A stretch of DNA of 15,068 bases, from the NCBI GenBank assembly GCA_012841255.1, contig DUUZ01000115.1:1-15068 (forward strand). Direction: 5' to 3'. This DNA comes from Clostridiaceae bacterium (GTDB lineage Bacteria > Bacillota > Clostridia > Saccharofermentanales > DTU023). The translations under genes and the position numbers were made by a program. A model generated the notes under the pieces. The model was not told where the DNA came from. It ran no database searches and saw only the letters and a program-made list of their open reading frames with translations. How positions within the stretch are numbered: position 1 is the first letter of the stretch; every line of letters starts with the position of its first letter. Positions 1 through 6,160 of the stretch are shown here, piece by piece.

Positions 1-17
1 AAGGCGGGGCTTTCGTC

Positions 18-836
18 ATGAAAGACCGCTACTCGGTGGAGGAGCTGCTTGAAATCATGGCCTTTCTCCGCAGTGAGGAAGGCTGCCCCTGGGACCGGGT
101 GCAGACCCATGAGAGCATCCAGGGCAATTTCCTGGAAGAGGCCTACGAGGCGGTGGACGCCATCCGCAAGGGCGACCCCGAACTGCTGAAAGAAGAGCTG
201 GGCGATGTCCTCATGCAGGTGGTTTTCCATTCGGGGATAGCCCGGGACGCCGGTCAATTTGATTTCGACGATGTTGTTTCGGGCATCTGCAGAAAGCTGA
301 TTTCTCGCCATACCCATCTTTTCGGGGAAGACACGGCGACCACGCCGGACATGGTCCTTCATACCTGGGAGAAGAATAAACGCCTGGAAAAGGGTTTCCG
401 GAGTGCCGGCGAGGCCATGGAGGATATCCCCCGTTCACTGCCTGCCCTGATCCGTTCTTTCAAGCTGCAAAAGAAAGCCGCCGATGTGGGATTCGACTGG
501 CCTTCGGTGGACGGTGCCCGGGACAAGATCGCGGAAGAACTGGCCGAACTTCTTGAAGAAGTTGACAAGGGCGACAAGATCCGGGCTGCCGAAGAGGCCG
601 GTGACCTCCTCTTCGCCGCCGTCAATGTACTTCGGATCCTGGGCATTGACCCCGAATCCGCCCTGTCCGGAAGTTCAGAGCGCTTCATCCGAAGGTTCAG
701 GCTGATGGAGGAGCTGGCCGGAACATCTCCCGATTCTTTTTCGGGCATGTCCCTGGAAGAGATGGACAGCCTCTGGAATGAGGCGAAACAGACGCTTTCC
801 TCCGATGAAAGGACCGTAAATCATGAGATTGGATAA
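18..836 (+). CDS. mazG: MazG-family nucleoside triphosphate pyrophosphohydrolase
   Basis: This 272-residue protein hydrolyses NTPs and dNTPs to the monophosphate plus pyrophosphate, and is thought to clear aberrant nucleotides in the cytoplasm. Two MazG-like helical domains are visible. The first carries the motif CPWDRVQTHES (residues 23-33) and the metal-binding pattern EExxE (E40, E41, E44) followed by ExxD (E60, D63). The second, from about residue 150, starts with KLQKKAADVGFDW and has a further acidic EELAEL and EEAGDLL set. The length fits full two-domain MazG; the N-terminal methyltransferase domain found fused in Bacillus YabN is not part of this frame. Only 17 bases precede the ATG, including an AAGGCGGGG stretch at a workable spacing. 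Its last 14 bases overlap the next gene, so the two are probably translationally coupled. Family assignment is firm; physiological substrate is inference. Confidence 0.95.
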   Translation: MKDRYSVEELLEIMAFLRSEEGCPWDRVQTHESIQGNFLEEAYEAVDAIRKGDPELLKEELGDVLMQVVFHSGIARDAGQFDFDDVVSGICRKLISRHTHLFGEDTATTPDMVLHTWEKNKRLEKGFRSAGEAMEDIPRSLPALIRSFKLQKKAADVGFDWPSVDGARDKIAEELAELLEEVDKGDKIRAAEEAGDLLFAAVNVLRILGIDPESALSGSSERFIRRFRLMEELAGTSPDSFSGMSLEEMDSLWNEAKQTLSSDERTVNHEIG

Positions 837-1071
837 ATTCCTGAAAGTTTCCCGCATCGTCAAGCGGCGCACGGTCGCCAACGAGATGGCTTCGGCCGGA
901 CGTATCCAGGTTAACGGTAAGCGGGCCAAGCCGGGGACCGAGGTCAAGGCGGGCGATCTTCTGGAGATCGGGTACGGGCAGAAAATGATCCTCGTCCGGA
1001 TCCTGGACGTGAAGGAACACGTCAGGAAAGAGGAAGCCGAGTCACTCTACGAAATTCTTCCGGAAGACTGA
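823..1071 (+). CDS. rqcP: S4-domain RNA-binding protein, RqcP/YabO-like
   Basis: A small basic protein of 82 residues that is almost entirely an S4 RNA-binding domain: it opens with MRLDKFLKVSRIVKRRTVAN and continues with the RIQVNGKRAKPGTEVKAGD turn typical of the family. In Bacillus the orthologue RqcP (YabO) binds the obstructed 50S subunit and works with RqcH in adding alanine tails to stalled nascent chains. The Hsp15 heat-shock protein is a relative, but the short length and the position directly after mazG favour RqcP. The ATG lies inside the end of mazG (14-base overlap, different frame), so expression is expected to depend on mazG. In spore formers yabP and yabQ follow; here divIC follows instead. 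Confidence 0.9.
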   Translation: MRLDKFLKVSRIVKRRTVANEMASAGRIQVNGKRAKPGTEVKAGDLLEIGYGQKMILVRILDVKEHVRKEEAESLYEILPED

Positions 1072-1074
1072 AGA

Positions 1075-1092
1075 GGGCCGGCAGGCCCCTTT
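1075..1092 (+). terminator. weak terminator-like hairpin after rqcP
   Basis: Four bases after the rqcP stop, GGGCC (1075-1079) and GGCCC (1084-1088) can pair around a GGCA loop, followed by CTTT. The stem is only 5 bp and the T run is short, so it may terminate only partly. A new promoter lies 35 bases further on, which fits a transcription boundary here. Confidence 0.3.
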
Positions 1093-1127
1093 GTCACGGA
1101 ACTGTCATCATTTCCGGCTGTGTTCAC

Positions 1128-1156
1128 TTGCAAAACCGAACAAACTGAAGTACTAT
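1128..1156 (+). promoter_or_regulatory. sigma-A-type promoter for divIC
   Basis: TTGCAA (1128-1133) and TACTAT (1151-1156) are separated by exactly 17 bases. This is a good match to the vegetative consensus in a locally AT-rich gap. The predicted transcript start near 1163 leaves a leader of about 36 bases before the chosen divIC start. Confidence 0.6.
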
Positions 1157-1198
1157 TGCCTTACTATCAACAGGATGTCAGGTCGACAGGTGAACAAG

Positions 1199-1519
1199 AT
1201 GCGCCCACGCTATTCTGAAAACATTAAAACGGAGCGAAGGCCCTCATCATTGCCTTTTGTCGCCCGTTTTTTTATTGGAGTCCTGACCATCCTGGTTCTC
1301 TTCTTCTGCGTGACCAGCTTCTTCAGCCAGAAAAATGATTTTGACCGCCTGTCCCGTGAAAATGAGAGGCTGTCCCGGGAACGCGACCGCCTCTACCAGA
1401 AATATGAATCTTTGCAGGGTTTGGATGAGATTGCGGGATCCCGGGAATATGTCGAGCGGCTGGCCCGGGACTATCTGGGGATGGCCCTGCCGGGTGAAGT
1501 GATTTTTGTGGTCGACTGA
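1199..1519 (+). CDS. divIC: septum formation initiator, DivIC/FtsB family
   Basis: A 106-residue single-pass membrane protein of the divisome; DivIC/FtsB acts with FtsL and DivIB/FtsQ to license septal peptidoglycan synthesis. It has a basic cytoplasmic tail (residues 1-20), one transmembrane helix (about 20-42), an extracellular coiled coil rich in R, E and L (about 46-73), and the conserved C-terminal motif YVERLARDYLGMALPGEVIF (85-104). The frame stays open back to 1091, but I chose the ATG at 1199 because AGGTGA (1188-1193) sits five bases upstream, the resulting length fits the family, and a promoter at 1128-1156 would exclude the upstream starts. A GTG at 1190 is a less likely alternative. 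It ends at a clear terminator at 1545. Confidence 0.9.
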   Translation: MRPRYSENIKTERRPSSLPFVARFFIGVLTILVLFFCVTSFFSQKNDFDRLSRENERLSRERDRLYQKYESLQGLDEIAGSREYVERLARDYLGMALPGEVIFVVD

Positions 1520-1544
1520 CAGCCGGGATCAATGGGGTCAGGGG

Positions 1545-1566
1545 CCGGGCAATGCCCGGTTTTTTT
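1545..1566 (+). terminator. intrinsic terminator after divIC
   Basis: CCGGGC (1545-1550) pairs perfectly with GCCCGG (1554-1559) around an AAT loop and is followed at once by seven T (1560-1566) and further T-rich sequence. It separates divIC from nfo. Confidence 0.8.
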
Positions 1567-1609
1567 ATTTTATCGGAGCTGTGGGAGAATGAAGGCAAAG
1601 GAGCAGGCC

Positions 1610-2440
1610 ATGTTTTATATCGGATGCCATTTACCGGCGGGGAAAGGCTACCTGCATATGGGGGAGACAGCAGCCGCCATCGGAGCCAACACCTTTCAAT
1701 TTTTTTCCAGAAATCCCAGGGGAGGAACCGCCCGCGCCTTGGACCTGGAGGACATGGCGTCCTACAACCGATTGGCGGATGAGCTGGGGATCGGCACCAT
1801 CGTGGCCCATGCCCCCTATACTTTAAATCTTTGCTCGGACAAGGCCCATATCCGGGAGTTCTCCCAAACCATCCTGCAAGAGGATCTGGAGCGCCTGGAA
1901 AATATCGGCCGGGTGGTCTACAACCTGCATCCGGGAAGCCACGTCGGCCAGGGCCGGGAGCAGGGTATTCTCCTGATCGCCCGGGCTTTGACGGATGTTC
2001 TGAACAAGGGCTTTCGTACTCCCATACTTTTGGAGACCATGGCCGGCAAGGGGAGCGAGATCGGCGGCCGCTTTGAAGATCTGGCCCGGATCCTGGACCT
2101 GGTCGGTGCCGGCTGCCGCCTGGGGGTTCTCATGGACAGCTGCCATGTCTTTGACGCCGGCTATGACCTGGCCGGGGATCTGGATGGAGTCCTGGATCTT
2201 TTTGACCGGACGGTGGGTCTGGATAAGCTTGGAGCTTTCCATTTGAATGACAGTCTCCATGGCCTGGGCAGCAAAAAGGACAGGCACGCAAAAATCGGGG
2301 AGGGGAAGATGGGGCTTTCCGCCCTGGTCCGGATCATCAATCATCCCAGGCTTTCTGATCTGCCTTTCAATCTTGAGACACCCAATGACCTGGACGGCTA
2401 TGCCGCTGAGATCAAACTCCTCAAGGCCAACCGGTCCTGA
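1610..2440 (+). CDS. nfo: deoxyribonuclease IV (AP endonuclease)
   Basis: Endonuclease IV cuts DNA 5' of abasic sites and removes damaged 3' ends in base excision repair; it is a TIM barrel with three zinc ions. All nine expected metal ligands can be placed: H67 (VAHAPY), H107 (NLHPGS), E142 (LLETMAG), D176 and H179 (MDSCHVF), H211 (FHLND), D224 and H226 (KDRH), and E256 (NLETP). The length of 276 residues is normal. The frame runs upstream to 1532, but the ATG at 1610 has AAAGGAG (1597-1603) six bases before it and gives the family's usual N-terminus (MFYIGCHLP). An ATG at 1589 lacks good spacing. No promoter is obvious between the divIC terminator and the start. The stop codon directly abuts the stop of the convergent next gene. 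Confidence 0.95.
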   Translation: MFYIGCHLPAGKGYLHMGETAAAIGANTFQFFSRNPRGGTARALDLEDMASYNRLADELGIGTIVAHAPYTLNLCSDKAHIREFSQTILQEDLERLENIGRVVYNLHPGSHVGQGREQGILLIARALTDVLNKGFRTPILLETMAGKGSEIGGRFEDLARILDLVGAGCRLGVLMDSCHVFDAGYDLAGDLDGVLDLFDRTVGLDKLGAFHLNDSLHGLGSKKDRHAKIGEGKMGLSALVRIINHPRLSDLPFNLETPNDLDGYAAEIKLLKANRS

Positions 2441-2734
2441 TTACCCGCCCGTAATTTCCCGGAGTTCCCCGGCTCCCTCTAGGGCATCTTCCAAGGCTTC
2501 GCGGGGGATATAATAGTCGAAAATTTCACTGGTATAACCCAGTTCCAGAGCCAGGGCCGGGCCCTTGCGGCCCTCTTTCAGATAGGGGATGCCCCGCTCT
2601 TCCAGATAGCTTTCCACATGGGCACTCCAGACCTGGGCGGCAGAGATGAAGAAGACCGGTTCAGGCGTCGGTTGCGTGGTTTTCTTCGATTCCTTGTCTT
2701 TTTTCAGCCGTTTGATCAGATCGGTGATTTTCAT
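2441..2734 (-). CDS. small DUF2007-like protein
   Basis: A 97-residue, probably cytoplasmic protein. The first 25 residues are a lysine-rich, likely flexible tail. Residues 28-92 read like the DUF2007 (putative signal-transducing protein) fold: a first strand (PVFFISAAQVWSAHV), a helix ending in EERGIPYLKEG, a middle loop, then the strand DYYIPREA leading into an acidic helix. The match is by pattern memory, so it is tentative; no reaction or partner is known for this family. The start is well supported by AAAAGGAG five bases upstream on the minus strand (2740-2747). It is monocistronic, convergent with nfo with no bases between the two stop codons, and divergent from the ABC transporter operon. 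Confidence 0.75.
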   Translation of the reverse strand: MKITDLIKRLKKDKESKKTTQPTPEPVFFISAAQVWSAHVESYLEERGIPYLKEGRKGPALALELGYTSEIFDYYIPREALEDALEGAGELREITGG

Positions 2735-2772
2735 TTTCGCTCCTTTTCTGTACCGTCCTTCCGGAAATGGCG

Positions 2773-2802
2773 ATTTTAGGGAAAGATAGTAAAAGATTAC
2801 AA
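2773..2802 (-). promoter_or_regulatory. candidate promoter for the DUF2007-like gene
   Basis: Read on the minus strand, TTGTAA (2797-2802) and TAAAAT (2773-2778) are 18 bases apart, and the predicted leader to the ATG at 2734 is about 32 bases. The -35 box is imperfect and coincides with the -35 candidate of the divergent promoter. Confidence 0.35.
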
Positions 2803-2826
2803 AAAGGCCGGAAGATCTGCTAGAAT
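2797..2826 (+). promoter_or_regulatory. candidate extended -10 promoter of the BMP transporter operon
   Basis: TGC followed by TAGAAT (2818-2826) forms an extended -10 element. TTACAA (2797-2802) lies 18 bases upstream of TAGAAT as a poor -35 box. Transcription would start near 2833, giving a leader of almost 100 bases before the lipoprotein gene. Confidence 0.45.
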
Positions 2827-2876
2827 ACTAGCGTAAATTGGTCGTTTTGTTGAAACCTGTCACATTGGGCGATTCT

Positions 2877-2899
2877 GCCTGATGCGGATAGGCTTTTTT
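2877..2899 (+). terminator. terminator-like hairpin in the leader of the BMP operon
   Basis: GCCTG (2877-2881) can pair with TAGGC (2889-2893), with one G-T pair, and six T follow directly (2894-2899). It lies between the candidate promoter and the ribosome binding site, where an attenuator would sit. An alternative pairing, CCTGTC (2856-2861) with GATAGG (2887-2892), would break it. I could not match the leader to the purine, preQ1 or ZTP riboswitch consensus. The short stem keeps confidence low. Confidence 0.35.
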
Positions 2900-2929
2900 C
2901 AAGAAGACTAGCTAAACTAGGAGGAAAAA

Positions 2930-3910
2930 ATGAGAAAAACGTGGACAAAACTGTTGGCCATCACCGTCGTTCTGGTGCTTGCTATTGGTGTAGTCGCAGC
3001 CTGTGACAGCGGCGAAAAGAAAGATGACGGAGTGACCAAGGTCGCCCTCATTATGGAAGGCGCAGTCTCAGACATGAGCTGGAATGCCACGGCCTTTGAA
3101 GGTCTCAAGAAAATTGAGAAGAACGGTGCCCAGATCGGTCACACAGAAAATACCCCGGTGTCGGACGCCGCAGCGGCCATCCGCACCTATGCAGATGACG
3201 GCTACAAGGTAATCTTCATGTCATCCAGCAGCTACCAGGATCTGGCCATGCAGGAAGCTGAAAAGTATCCTGAAATCCAGTTCTTCCTGATCAACTCGGG
3301 GGTCACAGCTGAAAACGTCCGTTCCTTCGCGATCCAGGACGCTGAGCAGGGCTACCTGATGGGTGCTCTTGCAGCTCTTTTGACCAAAACCGGCACGATC
3401 GGCTACATCGGCGGCCTTGAAATCGCCCCCATCCTGAACGGAGCCAAGGGATTCGAACAAGGCGCCAAGTATGTCAACCCCGACGTCAAAATCATCTCCC
3501 AGAACACGGGCAGCATGGACGATGTCAACGCCGCCAAGGAACTCGGCAAGGCCTTCGTCGGCCAGGGCGTCGACGTCCTTTGCCCCATGGCCAACCAGGC
3601 TTCGCTGGGTGTCATGGAAGCGGCTGAAGAAATGGGAATCATGGCGATCGGCTCCGGCCTGAACCAGGAAACCGTTGCCCCGACCGCTGCGGTCGTCGCA
3701 ATCGTCAAAGACACCTCCATCGCTTATGAAGCGGCCTACAAAGCTTATCAGGCCGGCAGCATGCCAATGGAAGTTCTGCCCATGGGCGCCGCCCAGGGCG
3801 TCGTCTTCGTCGGGGATTACTACCTCGAAGTTGACCAGGCTATCAAAGATCAGATCGACGACATCCAGAAGAAACTCGCTTCCGGCGAGATCAAAATCAA
3901 TCTTGACTGA
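2930..3910 (+). CDS. BMP-family ABC transporter substrate-binding lipoprotein
   Basis: The extracytoplasmic binding protein of a BMP/PnrA-type importer; characterised members bind purine nucleosides. The 326-residue protein has a classical lipoprotein signal: basic start MRKTWTK, a hydrophobic stretch, then the lipobox VAAC with the anchor cysteine at C25. The mature part is the two-lobed BMP fold. Near its start is GAVSDMSWN (residues 44-52), matching the family's D-x-S-F-N ligand motif with W in place of F; later come YIGGLEIAPILNG and VLCPMANQASLGVMEAAEE. AGGAGG (2919-2924) lies five bases before the ATG, a strong site fitting high expression. It heads the operon and is separated from the permease gene by 154 bases with two hairpins. 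Nucleoside specificity is inferred from the family; other ligands are possible. Confidence 0.92.
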   Translation: MRKTWTKLLAITVVLVLAIGVVAACDSGEKKDDGVTKVALIMEGAVSDMSWNATAFEGLKKIEKNGAQIGHTENTPVSDAAAAIRTYADDGYKVIFMSSSSYQDLAMQEAEKYPEIQFFLINSGVTAENVRSFAIQDAEQGYLMGALAALLTKTGTIGYIGGLEIAPILNGAKGFEQGAKYVNPDVKIISQNTGSMDDVNAAKELGKAFVGQGVDVLCPMANQASLGVMEAAEEMGIMAIGSGLNQETVAPTAAVVAIVKDTSIAYEAAYKAYQAGSMPMEVLPMGAAQGVVFVGDYYLEVDQAIKDQIDDIQKKLASGEIKINLD

Positions 3911-3942
3911 TTATTTGCTGTGATGTCTTAGAAGGACAAAGA

Positions 3943-3979
3943 CCGGGTACGGGCCCCTGGCGGTTCGTACCCGGCTTTA
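3943..3979 (+). terminator. strong hairpin after the lipoprotein gene, possible partial terminator
   Basis: CCGGGTACG (3943-3951) pairs perfectly over 9 bp with CGTACCCGG (3966-3974) around a 14-base loop. Only CTTTA follows, so termination is probably partial. A structure here would protect the abundant binding-protein message and lower expression of the genes downstream. Confidence 0.5.
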
Positions 3980-4000
3980 GCATTAATCCGTATCTGCCTT

Positions 4001-4031
4001 GCGGCGATAGTCTGGAGCAGACGGCCGCCGC
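4001..4031 (+). other. second intercistronic hairpin before the permease gene
   Basis: An outer stem GCGGCG/CGCCGC (4001-4006 with 4026-4031) and an inner stem GTCTG/CAGAC (4010-4014 with 4018-4022) are separated by a 3 by 3 internal loop. There is no T run, so it is not a terminator. It ends 21 bases before the permease ribosome binding site. An RNA processing or stability element is the likeliest role. Confidence 0.5.
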
Positions 4032-4064
4032 GGGAGAATCAAAGGCAGAAAGAAGGAGCGTATA

Positions 4065-5237
4065 ATGGAAGGAATGACCATTAAGCAGCGTCTGCAGGCT
4101 CTTTTGCGAACGCTCTATTTTCCAATTATGGCCATCATCGCCTCACTCCTCGTGGGCAGCATCGTCATCCTCTTCACCAGTAAATCCAATCCCTTTGTCG
4201 CATACGGGCACATGTTCCAGGGCGGTTTCGGCACAAAAAGGTCCTTCGATGCGACCCTGACCAAAGCCATCCCCCTCATGTTCACCGCCCTTTCTTTTTC
4301 AATCGCAAAAAGGAGCGGCATCATCAACCTGGGTGCCCAGGGACAATTTACGGCAGGTGCCATCAGCGCGACCGCAGTCGGTATTTATCTGACCGGTCTG
4401 CCGGCCGCCATTCATTTGCCGCTGACACTGCTTGCCGGCTTTATCGGCGGTTCGCTTTTCGGTTTCATCACGGCAGCCCTGAAAGTCAAATTCGGTGCAT
4501 CGGAACTGATCGTCACCATCATGCTCAACTACATTGCCGCCCTGCTTGCCGCCTATTTCGTCACAGGGCCCATGCTTGAGCAGCTGCCGCCTTACTATCC
4601 CCAGTCCCCGGCCATTCCCAAGACTGCCAGGCTGGGGAGTTTCATCCCCGGCCTCAACGTACATACCGGTCTTTTGATCGTGCTGGGCGGGGTATTTCTC
4701 TACTACTTTTATCTTTGGAAAACAACGAGCGGTTTTCGGATGCGGGTTGTCGGACTGAACCCCACGGCCGGTGAATACGCCGGCATGAGTGTTGCCCGTT
4801 CCACTATCCTGTCGCTCTTTTTGGCCGGCGGTCTTGCCGGTCTGGGCGGTGCCGTTGAGATTATCGCAGTCCAGGGCCGCCTGATGATCACTTCCTTCTC
4901 GGAATCTTTCGGTTTTACCGGAATTGCGGTTGCCCTCCTGGGCAATCTGAACCCGCTGGGCATTGTCTTCTCCGGCATCCTCTTCGGGGGAATCTCGGCC
5001 GGCTCCCTGCGGATGGAAGTGCTGACCCGCGACGTCAATGCCTCGGTTGCTGAAGTCATCCAGGCACTCATTATTCTGTTTATTGCCGGACGCATGATGT
5101 TCCAGATCAAACGCCGCCGCAAGATGACGACGGCCGCTGATCCGGACGTACAGGACGATGTCCTTGCGGAAGACACGGAGGGTGCGGATACCCCTCTTCC
5201 TGAACCGGCAATTGAGAAAGCAGGTGATCAGGCATGA
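4065..5237 (+). CDS. BMP-type ABC transporter permease, first subunit
   Basis: An integral membrane subunit of the nucleoside-type importer, related to Bacillus YufP/NupP. The 390 residues begin with a hydrophobic helix (about 20-38), then KRSGIINLGAQGQFTAGAIS (82-101), the membrane re-entry motif of the branched-chain/BMP permease family. About eight to ten helices follow. GLNPTAGEYAGMSV (230-243) is the cytoplasmic loop expected to touch the ATPase. The last 40 or so residues, after IKRRRKM, are a hydrophilic acidic tail that looks longer than usual for the family. AAGGAG (4053-4058) sits six bases before the ATG. Its stop overlaps the start of the second permease by four bases (ATGA), a sign of coupled translation of partner subunits. 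Confidence 0.93.
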   Translation: MEGMTIKQRLQALLRTLYFPIMAIIASLLVGSIVILFTSKSNPFVAYGHMFQGGFGTKRSFDATLTKAIPLMFTALSFSIAKRSGIINLGAQGQFTAGAISATAVGIYLTGLPAAIHLPLTLLAGFIGGSLFGFITAALKVKFGASELIVTIMLNYIAALLAAYFVTGPMLEQLPPYYPQSPAIPKTARLGSFIPGLNVHTGLLIVLGGVFLYYFYLWKTTSGFRMRVVGLNPTAGEYAGMSVARSTILSLFLAGGLAGLGGAVEIIAVQGRLMITSFSESFGFTGIAVALLGNLNPLGIVFSGILFGGISAGSLRMEVLTRDVNASVAEVIQALIILFIAGRMMFQIKRRRKMTTAADPDVQDDVLAEDTEGADTPLPEPAIEKAGDQA

Positions 5238-6151
5238 ATGAACTGGCTAATTTCCTTTCGACTGCCATCCGGCTTGCGACACCCACGCTCCTGGCAGGAC
5301 TGGGCATCGTCTTCAGCGAACGCGCCGGCATCGTCAATATCGGGACCGAGGGTCTGATGCTGATCGGGGCCCTGTCCGGGGTCATGGGATCGCTCCTGAC
5401 CGGGAATGTCTGGCTGGGCGCCCTGATTGCGATTATCGTCACGGTTGCCTTTGCTGCGGTCTTTGCTTTCTTTACGGTCATCATCAAGGCTGACCAGACC
5501 GTCATCGGTACGGGGATGAATCTCCTGGCTTCCGGTCTGACCATTACGGTCAACCGGGCCGTTTTCGGAGCCAACACCAGCCCGCCCAAAATTGACACTT
5601 TCAGAACGACGCCCATTCCGCTGCTGTCCAAGATCCCCTACCTGGGTGAGATCTTCTTCCGGCATCCGGTGCCCATCTACCTGGCCTTCCTGCTGGTTCC
5701 GATTGCCCAGTTCATGATGTTCCGGTCCAATACGGGGCTGAAGGTCCGTTCCGTGGGTGAGAACCCCAAGGCCTGTGATACGGTCGGGATCAACGTGACC
5801 CGGACCCGCTTCCTGGCCATCCTCTACAGCGGGGTCATGGCTGGATTTGCAGGGGCCTTTGTCTCCATGGGTCAGCTCAGCTTCTTTACGGAAGGCATGA
5901 TCGCGGGCGGCGGCTTCATCGCACTGGCGGCGGTTGTCTTCGGCAACTACACGCCCCTGGGTGTCATGATCGCCTCCCTGGTCTTCGGGGCCAGTAATGC
6001 CCTCATGTTCAGGCTGCAGGCGCTCTCAACGGGGATTCCCTCACAGTTCCCCCTCATGATCCCCTACATCATCACGATCTTCTCGCTCTGTCTGGTCAGC
6101 CGCAAATCCAATAAGCCGGCCGGGAGTGCGATCCCCTACATCAAAGAATAG
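5234..6151 (+). CDS. BMP-type ABC transporter permease, second subunit
   Basis: The second membrane subunit, related to Bacillus YufQ/NupQ, 305 residues. It shows the family hallmark ERAGIVNIGTEGLMLIGALS (29-48) near the N-terminus and the cytoplasmic coupling loop SVGENPKACDTVGINV (173-188) before a glycine- and alanine-rich helix (SGVMAGFAGAFVS). The last part, FPLMIPYIITIFSLCLVSRK, is the terminal helix. It starts within the ATGA overlap with the first permease gene, and the ATPase gene starts nine bases after its stop. Together with the first permease it would form the heterodimeric pore. Family is clear; the transported compound is inferred from relatives. Confidence 0.93.
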   Translation: MNELANFLSTAIRLATPTLLAGLGIVFSERAGIVNIGTEGLMLIGALSGVMGSLLTGNVWLGALIAIIVTVAFAAVFAFFTVIIKADQTVIGTGMNLLASGLTITVNRAVFGANTSPPKIDTFRTTPIPLLSKIPYLGEIFFRHPVPIYLAFLLVPIAQFMMFRSNTGLKVRSVGENPKACDTVGINVTRTRFLAILYSGVMAGFAGAFVSMGQLSFFTEGMIAGGGFIALAAVVFGNYTPLGVMIASLVFGASNALMFRLQALSTGIPSQFPLMIPYIITIFSLCLVSRKSNKPAGSAIPYIKE

Positions 6152-6160
6152 GAGGCCGGT

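Noticed and set aside
1091..1198. Longer N-terminus for DivIC starting at 1091
   Set aside because: It covers the promoter at 1128-1156, has no ribosome binding site and makes the protein longer than the family.
1532..1609. Longer N-terminus for endonuclease IV
   Set aside because: It overlaps the divIC terminator, and the ATG at 1610 has a far better ribosome binding site and the expected family start.
2547..2573. Hairpin AGGGCC/GGCCCT followed by CTTTC as an nfo terminator
   Set aside because: It lies inside the convergent DUF2007-like gene and has no real T run; GC-rich coding sequence explains it.
2838..2929. Purine riboswitch ahead of the BMP operon
   Set aside because: The conserved loop and junction bases of the purine aptamer are absent; only a terminator-like hairpin remains.
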